In this document: positions 1-8,338 of the stretch, piece after piece
How the letters are laid out: the number at the start of each line of letters is the position of its first letter
Numbering within the stretch: the stretch's first letter is position 1
From: Euzebyales bacterium
GTDB taxonomy: Bacteria; Actinomycetota; Nitriliruptoria; Euzebyales; JAHELV01
DNA: 64,000 nt
Direction: 5' to 3'
Assembly (NCBI GenBank): GCA_036374135.1
Contig: DASUUK010000043.1
Coordinates: 36,632 to 100,631, forward strand
Notes under the pieces: model-generated
Databases searched by the model: none
Told to the model about the DNA's origin: nothing
What the model saw: only the letters and a program-made list of their open reading frames with translations
Made by a program: the position numbers and the translations under genes

Positions 1-2
1 AC

Positions 3-560
3 TTCGCGATGCTCGACTTCCAGGGCTTCGAGTCGATGACCGATGCGCTCGGGGGCGTCGACGTCCGGGTGGGTCAGACGGTCAGCGACCCGGCACGTGA
101 CGTGGAGTGGGAGGCCGGCGTCCACCACCTCGACGGCGAGCAGGCGCTGAAATTCGTGCGCCAGCGGTACAACCTGCCGGGCGGTGACTTCGACCGCATC
201 AAGCGCCAGCAGGCCTTTCTGAAGGCGCTGGCCGGGCGGGCCGTGGACGGCGCTGTGCTGGCCAACCCGCTCCGGCTCAACGCGTTCCTCGAAGCGGTCA
301 CCAGCTCGGTCAGCGTCGACGACACGGTCACCGCGGCGAACCTGCGTTCGCTGGCGCTGCAGATGCGCGCCGTTCGCCCGAACGACATCGTGTTCATGAC
401 GATCCCGACGGCCGGGTTGGGCACGGAGGACGGGCAGAGCGTCGTCTACCTCGACCGTGCGAAGAGCCGCCCGCTGCACCGCGCGCTGCGCAGGGCCACG
501 GTCGGCCGGTATGTGCGCCGTTCCGGTGACGCCGTCAACCAGGTCGACACGGTCCGCTGA
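3..560 (+). CDS. LCP (LytR-CpsA-Psr) family protein, C-terminal part
   Basis: The frame is open from the left edge of the window, so the N-terminus is missing. The visible part has the late conserved region of the LCP domain: a segment with YNLPGGDFDR preceded by LDGEQALKFVRQR, where the two arginines and the aspartate belong to the polyprenyl-phosphate binding site in this family. LCP enzymes transfer glycopolymers from undecaprenyl carriers to peptidoglycan on the outer face of the membrane. After the LCP domain only a short helical tail follows (about 90 residues), with no LytR_C domain. Stop at 558-560. Family assignment is secure; the substrate glycopolymer cannot be told. Confidence 0.85.
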   Translation, partial: FAMLDFQGFESMTDALGGVDVRVGQTVSDPARDVEWEAGVHHLDGEQALKFVRQRYNLPGGDFDRIKRQQAFLKALAGRAVDGAVLANPLRLNAFLEAVTSSVSVDDTVTAANLRSLALQMRAVRPNDIVFMTIPTAGLGTEDGQSVVYLDRAKSRPLHRALRRATVGRYVRRSGDAVNQVDTVR

Positions 561-758
561 CCGTCTGGCGTCGCGTGCCGTCACATGGGTGATCTCACCC
601 ATCCTCGCACCGGGTGAAGATCCGGGGTCCTGCGGATCACAGCGCCCGCGTCCCGCCCTAACGTGCGTGACACGTGAGGTTATGTGGCGCACCGCCGACC
701 GACGTGCCGTCGAGGGACGTCTCGCCGCTCGTGGCGCCACCCGGCGAAAGGCACTGTC

Positions 759-1862
759 GTGACCGGCATGGACGAGCACGTCGACACCGTGGTCATCGGG
801 GGCTCCCAGTCGGGGCTGTCGGTCGGCTACCACCTGGCGCAGCGAGGGTGTCGGTTCGTGATCCTCGACGCCCACGACCGCGTCGGCGACGCGTGGCGCC
901 GGCGGTGGGACTCGCTACGGCTGTTCACGACGGCGCGCTATGACGGCCTGCCCGGCATGCCGTTCCCGGCCCCGACGCACGCGTACCCGACCAAGGGCGA
1001 GGTCGCCGACTATCTGCTGGCCTATGCCCAGCGCTTCGACCTTCCGGTCGAGACCGGCGTCACGGTGCACCGGCTGGCCCGCGATGGCCGGCGATTCGTC
1101 GTCGCCGCCGGCGACCGGGCGATCACTGCGGACAACGTGGTCGTCGCGACAGGGACGTACCACACACCCCGGGTGCCCGCCTTCGCCGACGGCCTCGATC
1201 CGACGATCCGTCAGCTCCACTCGAAGGCGTACCGCAACCCCTCGCAGCTCCAGGCCGGCGATGTGCTCGTCGTCGGTGCAGGCAACTCCGGTGCGGAGAT
1301 CGCCCTCGAGGTCTCGGAGCACCACCGCACATGGCTGTCGGGGCGCGACCCGGGCCAGGAGCCCACCCGCGCCGGGAGCCTGCCCGATCGGTTGCTCCAC
1401 CCGGTGATGTGGTTCGTGGCGTCGCGCGTGCTCACGATCGATTCGCCCATCGGCCGGCGGGTGCGCGACCACTTCCTCGACCCGCCGCGCGGGATCCCGC
1501 TCGGTCGGGCCCGACGCAGCGACATCCGGGCCGCCGGCATCGACCGCGTCCCGAGGACGACGGGTGTGCGCGACGGCCGGCCGCGGCTTGAGGATGGGCG
1601 CTCGCTCGAGGTGTCCAACGTCATCTGGTGCACCGGCTTCGAGATGGACCTGTCGTGGATCGACCTGCCGGTGATCGGCGACCACGGCTTCCCGCGGCAG
1701 GAGTACGGCCTGGTGCCGTCGCAGCCCGGCCTGTACTTCATGGGCCTGCCGTTCCAGCGTTCACTGAGCTCGGCTCTGCTCGGCGGGGTGGGACGCGACG
1801 CCGGATTCATCGCCGATCACATCGCCGCCCGCACCGCCGGCATGCCCGCGATGTCGGCCTGA
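759..1862 (+). CDS. FAD-dependent monooxygenase-like oxidoreductase (CzcO/FMO type)
   Basis: A 367-residue flavoprotein. It has an N-terminal Rossmann motif GGSQSG (about residues 14-19) for FAD, and a second GAGNSG motif near residue 172 for NADPH, the two-dinucleotide layout of flavin-containing monooxygenases and CzcO-like proteins. A conserved ATGTY segment lies between them and WCTGF near the end. I chose the GTG at 759 because GAAAGG at 746-751 is spaced 7 bases upstream; an ATG 9 bases later is also possible, and the open frame extends further upstream without a good ribosome site. Stands alone on the plus strand, convergent with the next gene. The substrate (small hydrophobic molecule, amine or sulfur compound) is unknown. 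Confidence 0.8.
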   Translation: MTGMDEHVDTVVIGGSQSGLSVGYHLAQRGCRFVILDAHDRVGDAWRRRWDSLRLFTTARYDGLPGMPFPAPTHAYPTKGEVADYLLAYAQRFDLPVETGVTVHRLARDGRRFVVAAGDRAITADNVVVATGTYHTPRVPAFADGLDPTIRQLHSKAYRNPSQLQAGDVLVVGAGNSGAEIALEVSEHHRTWLSGRDPGQEPTRAGSLPDRLLHPVMWFVASRVLTIDSPIGRRVRDHFLDPPRGIPLGRARRSDIRAAGIDRVPRTTGVRDGRPRLEDGRSLEVSNVIWCTGFEMDLSWIDLPVIGDHGFPRQEYGLVPSQPGLYFMGLPFQRSLSSALLGGVGRDAGFIADHIAARTAGMPAMSA

Positions 1863-1892
1863 GCCGCGTAGCAGGTCACGCCACGCAGGGCC

Positions 1893-3002
1893 TCACGTCG
1901 ACCTGTGGTCGTCGGTCGCCGGCGCGCGGCCGAGCTCGGCGTCCGGACGCAACTCGTCGCACGGCACGTCATCGACCACCGCGTCAGCCACCACCGCGCC
2001 GATCCACGGTGCCAGCTTGAACAGGTTGTGGCCGGCGACGATGCGGACGTCGCCGCGCTGCCACACGGCGAGCCCGTCGTCACCCCACGGCAGCCGCGTG
2101 ATCCAGCAGGCGCGGGTGCCGATCGGCTGCGGTTCGAGGCCCGGCATCGCCCGACGGACGTAATCGCTCGTCTCCGTGCACACCCGGGCGAACGCGGCGC
2201 TGTCGGCCACGCCCCCGCCGGTGACCGCGATCGATCGGCTGAGGCCGACGGCGTAGGTGCCGTGACCGGGTTGTGGCGTGCCGTAGGCGCTGACCTCGCC
2301 GTACTGGCCGCTGGCGTCCTGCAGGCAGGCCATCCGTGGCATCTCGGCAGCGCGGACCGCGAACGTGAACCTGACGTGGGCTTCGAGCGACACGGGCACC
2401 GTGCACCCCATGCCGCGCGCGAGTTGCGCGGTGTGCCGCCCGGCGCAGACGACCACGTGGTCAAAGCGCGTCGTCGAGCCACCGGCGACGACGTCGGCGC
2501 CGCCAGTGGACCGCGGGGCGACGGCCAGCACCTCGTCGTTGACCAGGCGGTCGCCCACGCGCTCGGTCAGGGACCTGATCGCCGCCCGCGTGTGGATCGC
2601 ACCGGCCGCGTGGTCCACGAGTGCGATCCCCTCGTAGCCCCGGGACACGGGCAGGTGCTCCGGCAGTTGCGCGCCGTCGATCAGGCTGGCCGCCACCCCG
2701 CCCAGGGCGGTCATGGTGTCGAAGCGTCGCCGCACCGCCGGGCCGACCGCGACCGCGCCGTCCGCTGACACCAGCCAGGTGTCGAACCGTTGCTCCCAGG
2801 TCCGCCAGATGCGCAGGCTGCGCCGCGCACGCTCGACCAGCCGGGAATCGTCATGGGCGTGACGGAAGATGCGCGCGTCGCCGCCGGACTGGCCATTGCC
2901 GGGAACGCCGCGCTCGAGGACGGTCACGGTCGCACCGCGGTCCACGAGCGCCACCGCGGTGGACAGGCCGACGATGCCCGCGCCGACGACCGCCACCCTC
3001 AT
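1893..3002 (-). CDS. FAD-dependent amine oxidase of the DAO/monomeric sarcosine oxidase type
   Basis: 369 residues. The N-terminus MRVAVVGAGIVGLSTA is a DAO-family FAD-binding motif, followed by an acidic end of beta-2 (VLERG). Near residue 40 the segment with GDARIFRHAHDD corresponds to the conserved substrate/flavin loop of monomeric sarcosine and N-methyltryptophan oxidases, and the C-terminal GHNLFKLAPWIG matches the family's flavin-covering loop. The cysteine that carries covalent FAD in sarcosine oxidase is not obvious at that C-terminal loop. Likely a cytoplasmic oxidase of secondary or N-methylated amines producing hydrogen peroxide; the substrate is an inference. Convergent with the upstream flavoenzyme, with a 30-base gap. 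Confidence 0.75.
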   Translation of the reverse strand: MRVAVVGAGIVGLSTAVALVDRGATVTVLERGVPGNGQSGGDARIFRHAHDDSRLVERARRSLRIWRTWEQRFDTWLVSADGAVAVGPAVRRRFDTMTALGGVAASLIDGAQLPEHLPVSRGYEGIALVDHAAGAIHTRAAIRSLTERVGDRLVNDEVLAVAPRSTGGADVVAGGSTTRFDHVVVCAGRHTAQLARGMGCTVPVSLEAHVRFTFAVRAAEMPRMACLQDASGQYGEVSAYGTPQPGHGTYAVGLSRSIAVTGGGVADSAAFARVCTETSDYVRRAMPGLEPQPIGTRACWITRLPWGDDGLAVWQRGDVRIVAGHNLFKLAPWIGAVVADAVVDDVPCDELRPDAELGRAPATDDHRST

Positions 3003-3178
3003 GACGGTCCGGTCCGTCGCCGTGCCCGGGTCGTCGGACGGTCACGGCGACGCGCCTGATCGGGGCGACCGCTCATGCCTGGACGATAGCGCACCACCCC
3101 GCAGCGGATCGCGAACGGGCCTTTCCGGCGACAACACGCTCTGCTACGTTCCGCTCACAACTCGAGATCGGGGATGAC

Positions 3179-5041
3179 GTGGCCCACGGCCTGGCGTCTC
3201 GAACGAACCGGGTGGTCGTGCTCGTGGTTGCGGCGCTGCTCGCGAGCATGGTGGCTGCCGCACCACCGGTCGATGCGACCGTCGTCGACGACCCGCAGCC
3301 GGGTCGTGCCGTTGCACCGTGTGATCAGCGCTCGGACGCCGACCGGTCGACGTCGGTCCGCACGCGCAGCGCGATGGTCGCCGCCGCACACCCGCTGGCG
3401 TCGCAGGCCGGCTGCAAGGTGCTCCTGCGCGGCGGGTCGGCGGTCGACGCCGCGATCGCGACCCAGATGGTGCTCGCGGTCGTGGAGCCCCAGTCGTCCG
3501 GCCTCGGTGGCGGGACGATCATCACCTATCTCGACGCCGGCAGAGACGACGTGCAGTTCTTCGACGGGCTGGCCCGCGCCCCGCAACAGGTGACCGACGG
3601 ACTGCGGACCCCGACCGTCGAGGAGCAGGAGCGGTTCGGGATCGACAGCTTCCAGAGTGAGGTCGCGTCCACGGGCCGGGCGGTCGGCGTGCCCGGGACG
3701 CTGCGGGTGCTCGACCTGGTGCACGACCGCCACGGGCAGTTGGCGTGGGACGACCTGTTCGGCACGGCGATCACGCTGGCCGCCGACGGCTTCCCCATGC
3801 CGCCGTACCTGCACGACGTGATGAGCGCGTCGACGCGGGGACTGCCCCGCTGCGCCTACCCCGATCTCGGCTCCCGGTACTGCGACGACGGCGCGCCGAT
3901 CCCGATCGGCGCCACGGTCACGAACGGCGAACTCGCCGACGTGCTCCGGACGGTCCGTGACGGTGGTGCCGATGCCTTCTATGATGCGGACGGAACGATC
4001 GCGCCCGCGATCGTCGAGCGGATCGCTCGCACGCCGTACAAACTCGAGACCGACGCGTCGGGACCCGCGGTCATCCCCAGCCTGATGACCGTCGAGGACA
4101 TCGCCTCCTACGAGGCGGTCGAACGCGAGCCGCTGTGCCAGGCCGTGCTCCGCCGGACCGTGTGCAGCTCCGCGCCGCCGGCGTTCGGCGGCCTGACCGT
4201 GCTCTACGAGCTCGAACTGCTCGAGCGCGGGCAGGTGTGGGACACGGACCCGGCGACGCTCGCGCGGGTGCACCTGGCGATCGAAGCCAGCCGGCTCGCG
4301 CAGTTCGACCGTCGCGAGTACGTCGGCGACCCCGACTTCCAGCCGGTGCCCGTCGATGCGCTGCTGTCCGACGCCTACCTCGACGAGCGTTTCGCGCTGT
4401 TCTCTCCGGACAGTGCGATCCACCCGATCACGCCCGGATCGCCTGAGGAGGTCGACACGACCAGTCACGTCAGCATCGTCGACAGTGATGGCAACGCGCT
4501 GTCGATGACGACGACGATCAATTCGTCGTTCGGCGCTCAGCTGGAGGCGAACGGCATCGCACTCAACAACGTGCAGGAGAACTTCACGCGCCTCGACTCG
4601 ATCTCACCGGGCAAGCCCGCCAACATCATGGAGCCGAACAAGCGACCACGGACGTCGATGGCACCGACCCTGGTGTTCGACCGCCGCGACCGCCTGCAGC
4701 TCGTGGTGGGCGCCGCCGGCGGCAGCGCGATCCCCGACTACGTGACCCAGACGATCCTGGGGACGGAGGTCGATCACGCCGACCCGCAGTCGGCGATCAA
4801 CCGCGGTCACTGGAGCGGCCAGACGATCACCAGCAACTGCGCCGGCATCATCGGTGCGCGCTCGGAGCTCGAGGCGGGCACCGAGGTCGCCGGCCTGCTC
4901 GACGGTCTGCAGGGACTCGGGCACCCGTGCGCGCGGACGACCGGTCTCCGCAGCGGTCTGACCGCCATCGAGCTGCGCGGACGGGATCTGCTGCTCGGCG
5001 CGGCCGACCCGCGACGCGACGGCGCGGCCGTCGGCTACTGA
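3179..5041 (+). CDS. ggt: Secreted gamma-glutamyltransferase (GGT family, N-terminal nucleophile hydrolase)
   Basis: 620 residues. Residues 1-35 form a signal peptide (basic start, hydrophobic core VVVLVVAALLASMVAAA). The large-subunit region carries the family signature GLGGGTIITYLD. The autoprocessing site is DTTSHVSIVD; by alignment with the known motif the new N-terminal catalytic threonine should be T428. Further downstream RPRTSMAPTLVF and GAAGGS are the conserved small-subunit segments that hold the gamma-glutamyl group. The enzyme would hydrolyse or transfer gamma-glutamyl groups from glutathione-like thiols outside the membrane. The GTG at 3179 has GGGGA just upstream. Its 3' end forms one arm of a stem-loop shared with the convergent second GGT gene. 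Confidence 0.9.
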   Translation: MAHGLASRTNRVVVLVVAALLASMVAAAPPVDATVVDDPQPGRAVAPCDQRSDADRSTSVRTRSAMVAAAHPLASQAGCKVLLRGGSAVDAAIATQMVLAVVEPQSSGLGGGTIITYLDAGRDDVQFFDGLARAPQQVTDGLRTPTVEEQERFGIDSFQSEVASTGRAVGVPGTLRVLDLVHDRHGQLAWDDLFGTAITLAADGFPMPPYLHDVMSASTRGLPRCAYPDLGSRYCDDGAPIPIGATVTNGELADVLRTVRDGGADAFYDADGTIAPAIVERIARTPYKLETDASGPAVIPSLMTVEDIASYEAVEREPLCQAVLRRTVCSSAPPAFGGLTVLYELELLERGQVWDTDPATLARVHLAIEASRLAQFDRREYVGDPDFQPVPVDALLSDAYLDERFALFSPDSAIHPITPGSPEEVDTTSHVSIVDSDGNALSMTTTINSSFGAQLEANGIALNNVQENFTRLDSISPGKPANIMEPNKRPRTSMAPTLVFDRRDRLQLVVGAAGGSAIPDYVTQTILGTEVDHADPQSAINRGHWSGQTITSNCAGIIGARSELEAGTEVAGLLDGLQGLGHPCARTTGLRSGLTAIELRGRDLLLGAADPRRDGAAVGY

Positions 5042-5058
5042 TCGGCGACGGCCGCGCC
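5021..5058. terminator. Perfect 13-bp stem-loop between the two convergent GGT genes
   Basis: Left arm 5021-5033 (GGCGCGGCCGTCG) and right arm 5046-5058 are exact reverse complements, with a 12-base loop that contains the stop codon of the upstream GGT. There is no T-run on either side, so it would be an I-shaped, GC-only hairpin as often seen in actinobacteria. Its position between two convergent genes suggests a bidirectional transcription stop. Confidence 0.55.
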
Positions 5059-5074
5059 CGGAACTGGTCAGCGA

Positions 5075-6661
5075 CTAGAAGCCGACCGCCTGACCGTCCT
5101 TGCGATGATCCGAGGCAGCCAGGTAGCCGTCGTCGAGCCGGTGGACCAGCTGGGCGCCACCGAACAGCGGGCTGGTCTGCGGGTCGTGCACGGTGAGCCG
5201 GTGGCCGCGAGCCGCGAGCTCGTCGAGCGTGTCAGCGGGGAAGCCGACCTCGACCGCGACGTCACGGCCACCCATCACGCGCCAGCGCGGGGCATCGACG
5301 GCGGCCTGCGGATTCTGCCCGTGATCCCGGAGGCGGACGAGCATCTGGACGTGGCCCTGGGCCTGCATCGCGCCGCCCATCACGCCGAGGGCCATCAGCG
5401 GCTGGTCACCGTCCATCACGAGACCGGGGATGATCGTGTGGAACGGGCGCTTGCCGCCGCCCACCTCGTTGGGATGGCCGCGTTCGACGGTGAAGCCGGC
5501 GCCGCGGTTGTGCATGCTGATCCCCGTGGCGGGCACCACGACGCCGGAGCCGAACCCGTGGAAGTTCGACTGGATGAACGAGACCATCATCCCGCGCTCG
5601 TCCGCCGCCGCCAGGTAGACGGTGCCGCCGCGGCGCGGCGTACCGTGGCCCGGGTCACCGGCGCGCGCCATGTCGATCCGGTCAGCGCGGTCAGCGAGGT
5701 AATCGCGATCGAGCAGCGCCGCCGGTGACACCTCGACGTGGTCGGCATCGGCCACGTGGCGGGCGGCGTCGGCCAACGCGAGCTTGGTCGCCTCGATCTG
5801 CACGTGCAGCGCATCGGCTGAGTCGACCCTGTGGTCTCCCGGCCGGTGGTGGCGCAGGATGCCCAACGCGAGCAGCGCGGCCAGCCCCTGGCTGTTCGGT
5901 GGGATCTCGTGCAGCGCGACGCCCCGGTAGTCCTGCGCGATCGTCCCAACCCACTCGGGCCGGTGGGCCGCGAGGTCATCCGCCGTGAGCAGGCCACCGT
6001 TGGCGGCGGCGTGCGCGGCGATCCGCTCAGCGAGGTCACCGCGGTAGAACGCTTCTCCTTCGGTCCCGGCGATGCGACGCAGGGTAGCCCCCTGGTCAGG
6101 GCTGCGGAACAGTTCGCCCGGTCGCGGGGCGCGTCCCTCAGGGAGGAAGGCCGCGGCGAACTCAGCCACGCCGGCGAACGTCGGCACCGCCCGGGCCCAC
6201 GCGCGCGCGGTGACCGGTGGAACCAGGAAGCCCTCGTCGGCGTAGCGGGTCGCCGGCGCGACCAGCCGGTCGAGCCCCAGCGTGCCGAAGCGAGCCGACA
6301 GCGCAACCCAGGCAGACACCGCGCCGGGGACGGTCACGGCATCCCAGCCGCGCAGCGGCATCTGGTCGCGGTCGGCGAAACGGTCGGGCGTCCACGCCGC
6401 CGGCGCGCGACCGGACGCGTTGAGACCGTGGAGCCGCTCGCCATCCCAGACGATCGCGAAGGCGTCGGAGCCGATGCCGTTGGAGATTGGTTCGACGACC
6501 GTCAGCGCGATTGCGGCGGCGAGCGCCGCATCGACGGCGTTGCCGCCCTGGTACAGCATGGCGAGTCCCGCCTGCGCCGCCAGCGGCTGGGACGTCGCGA
6601 CGACGTTGCGCGCGAGGACCGGCATCCGCCGCGACGGGTACGGGAACTCGTAGCCGAACAT
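5075..6661 (-). CDS. Gamma-glutamyltransferase family protein, non-secreted subfamily
   Basis: 528 residues starting MFGYEFPYPSRRMPVLARNVVATSQPLAAQAG, with no signal peptide. The segment GNAVDAALAAAIALTVVEP is the conserved GGT N-terminal signature. The processing site is RGGTVYLAAAD, giving a threonine nucleophile, followed by QSNFHGFGSG (where the usual lid/oxyanion-supporting segment lies) and GKRPFHTIIP and GVMGGAMQAQGHVQ in the small subunit. It belongs to a different subfamily from its convergent neighbour, resembling cytoplasmic hydrolase-like or acylase-like GGTs. It is therefore not a recent duplicate of the neighbour. Substrate unknown; gamma-glutamyl peptides are the simplest guess. 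Confidence 0.85.
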   Translation of the reverse strand: MFGYEFPYPSRRMPVLARNVVATSQPLAAQAGLAMLYQGGNAVDAALAAAIALTVVEPISNGIGSDAFAIVWDGERLHGLNASGRAPAAWTPDRFADRDQMPLRGWDAVTVPGAVSAWVALSARFGTLGLDRLVAPATRYADEGFLVPPVTARAWARAVPTFAGVAEFAAAFLPEGRAPRPGELFRSPDQGATLRRIAGTEGEAFYRGDLAERIAAHAAANGGLLTADDLAAHRPEWVGTIAQDYRGVALHEIPPNSQGLAALLALGILRHHRPGDHRVDSADALHVQIEATKLALADAARHVADADHVEVSPAALLDRDYLADRADRIDMARAGDPGHGTPRRGGTVYLAAADERGMMVSFIQSNFHGFGSGVVVPATGISMHNRGAGFTVERGHPNEVGGGKRPFHTIIPGLVMDGDQPLMALGVMGGAMQAQGHVQMLVRLRDHGQNPQAAVDAPRWRVMGGRDVAVEVGFPADTLDELAARGHRLTVHDPQTSPLFGGAQLVHRLDDGYLAASDHRKDGQAVGF

Positions 6662-6853
6662 GTCCGGACGCGGGGCGGCTGCCGCGCTACGCCTCGCCGA
6701 TGTCGCTGCTCGCGCCGGTGACGAGCACGCGTCGGCCCGCCGCCGATCCCGATCCAGCCAGGTCCGGTGCCATCAGCTCTCCTTGCGTTCGCGGGCCCGC
6801 GGGCGGCTGCGCGTCGCCGCGGCTGTCCGCAGGTCGCGGTCGGTCGTGCGGGG

Positions 6854-7501
6854 TCAGTGCATCGCCTCGGCGCGGATGCGCGTCTTCGTCGCGGCCCAGC
6901 CGCAGATCGGGCAGGCGGTCAGGTCGTGGTACCGGGCCGGGCAGTGCTCACGACCGAAGTAGATGATCTGCAGGTGACGTCGCGCCCACGTGTCTCTGGG
7001 GAAGACGGCCTTGAGGTCGCGCTCGGTCTGGACGACGTCGGCGGCCTTCGACAGGCCCCACCGCCCGGCGAGCCGGTGGATGTGGGTGTCGACGGGGAAC
7101 GCCGGCTCGCCGAACGCCTGGGCCATGACCACGCTCGCGGTCTTGTGCCCGACGCCCGGCAGCGATTCGAGGAAGTCCCAGTCCGGCAGCACGTCGCCGC
7201 CGGCTTCGACGATCCGGGCGGCGGCTCCCACCAGGTTGCGCGCTTTGGTGGGCGCCAGCCCGATCGTGCGGATGAGATGCTGGATCCGGTCGGGACCCAG
7301 CGCCGCCATCTTCTCCGGCGTGTCCGCCACGGCGAACAGCGCGGGCGTGACCTCGTTGACCTTCGCGTCGGTGGCCTGCGCCGACAGCATCACCGCCACC
7401 AGCAGCGTGTACGGGTCACGGTGATCGAGCGGGATCGGCGGCTTCGGGTACAGATCGTCGAGCAGCACGCCGATGCGATCGGCCTTCACCTGGCGCCTCA
7501 T
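6854..7501 (-). CDS. nth: Endonuclease III-like DNA glycosylase/AP lyase
   Basis: 215 residues with the full HhH-GPD fold. LPGVGHKTASVV is the helix-hairpin-helix with the catalytic lysine, and FPVDTHIHRLAGR holds the catalytic aspartate. It would remove oxidised pyrimidines in base-excision repair. The C-terminal iron-sulfur loop is atypical: the visible cysteines are in CPARYHDLTACPIC, that is C-X9-C-X2-C, and no fourth cysteine follows before the end (AATKTRIRAEAMH). The classical enzyme uses C-X6-C-X2-C-X5-C. A decayed copy of this gene lies at 60161-60289. Start at the ATG opposite 7499-7501. Confidence 0.9.
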   Translation of the reverse strand: MRRQVKADRIGVLLDDLYPKPPIPLDHRDPYTLLVAVMLSAQATDAKVNEVTPALFAVADTPEKMAALGPDRIQHLIRTIGLAPTKARNLVGAAARIVEAGGDVLPDWDFLESLPGVGHKTASVVMAQAFGEPAFPVDTHIHRLAGRWGLSKAADVVQTERDLKAVFPRDTWARRHLQIIYFGREHCPARYHDLTACPICGWAATKTRIRAEAMH

Positions 7502-7891
7502 GATCAGCGACGATAGCCGAGCCGGGCGGGCGCGTTCGACGTCTCCGACGTGGTCACGGACGCTCGTGGCCGTGTCTCCTCCGAGGTGCAGTCACGTGAT
7601 CCGACCGTCGGCGTAACGCGCCCGGGCGGCCGCGCGTGGCGACCGGTCGGTACCTGACCGGTCGCCGCGTCGCTCGAGCAGCGACCGGAAGAGGCGCATG
7701 CCCGTCAGTGACGCCACCGTGTCGTACGGGCTCAACGCGGTGTCGCCACACAGTGCTGGAGGTTGCTGGCCCACTGTACGTCGGCCCCCTCGCGGCTGGA
7801 CATCGCCGCCCGCTGCGCGCATGGTGTCGATGACCGCACGGTCGCGCTCGGCGTCCCACAGTACGCGACCGCCGAACCCAAGGACGCGATC
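7502..7891. other. 390-base gap between nth and the VOC gene
   Basis: Divergent intergenic space. The minus strand stays open for about 300 bases and reads SPYDTVASLTGMRLFRSLL and ends in RARYADGRIT before a stop at 7592, which looks faintly like a SHOCT-type tail, but there is no start or full domain. I see no promoter I trust. Promoters for nth and for the VOC/AAA pair should lie here. Confidence 0.3.
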
Positions 7892-8323
7892 ATGCAGCGC
7901 TCCGATCTGCCCGCACCCGACAGCGGGTTCGTCATCACGCACTTCCTCGTCGTCGCCGACCAGGATCGCGCACGCGACTTCTACGTCGCCGTGCTGGGCG
8001 CGCAGCCCGTCGTCCAGCGCGATCCGGTCATCCTCAAGGTCGCCAACACGTGGGTCATCCTCAACGCTGGTGGCCCACCGACCGACGACAAACCCGGCGT
8101 CACGCTCGCCACGCCCGAACGTCACGATACCGTCAGCGCCTTCATGAACATCCGCGTCGCCGACATCGCGGCCTTCCACGAGCTGACCGTCGAGGCCGGC
8201 GCCGAGTGGCTCACGCCCCCGATCGACCGCGGCGCGGAGATCCGTGGCTACATCCGCGACCCCGACGGTCACCTGATCGAGGTCGGTCAGGCGACCGGCA
8301 TGCTCGACGCGGCCGACGGCTGA
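7892..8323 (+). CDS. VOC (glyoxalase/bleomycin-resistance fold) family protein
   Basis: 143 residues containing one VOC domain made of two beta-alpha-beta-beta-beta units: ITHFLVVADQDRARDFYVAVLG at the start and MNIRVADIAAFHELTVEAGAEW in the second half, ending YIRDPDGHLIEVGQ with the usual metal-binding glutamate. ATG 7892 is preceded by AAGGA at 7880-7884 with a 7-base spacer; the open frame extends upstream but lacks another good start. The likely metal ligands (H in ITHF, E in LIEV) are those of metal-dependent VOC enzymes. Only 15 bases separate it from the AAA+ gene, so the two are probably co-transcribed. Substrate unknown. Confidence 0.8.
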   Translation: MQRSDLPAPDSGFVITHFLVVADQDRARDFYVAVLGAQPVVQRDPVILKVANTWVILNAGGPPTDDKPGVTLATPERHDTVSAFMNIRVADIAAFHELTVEAGAEWLTPPIDRGAEIRGYIRDPDGHLIEVGQATGMLDAADG

Positions 8324-8338
8324 ACCTGGAGCGCTGCG

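Noticed and set aside
7892..8323. Duplication of the VOC gene at 27368-27754
   Set aside because: Both have the fold, but the sequences outside the DPDGHLIE motif differ widely, so they are separate family members.
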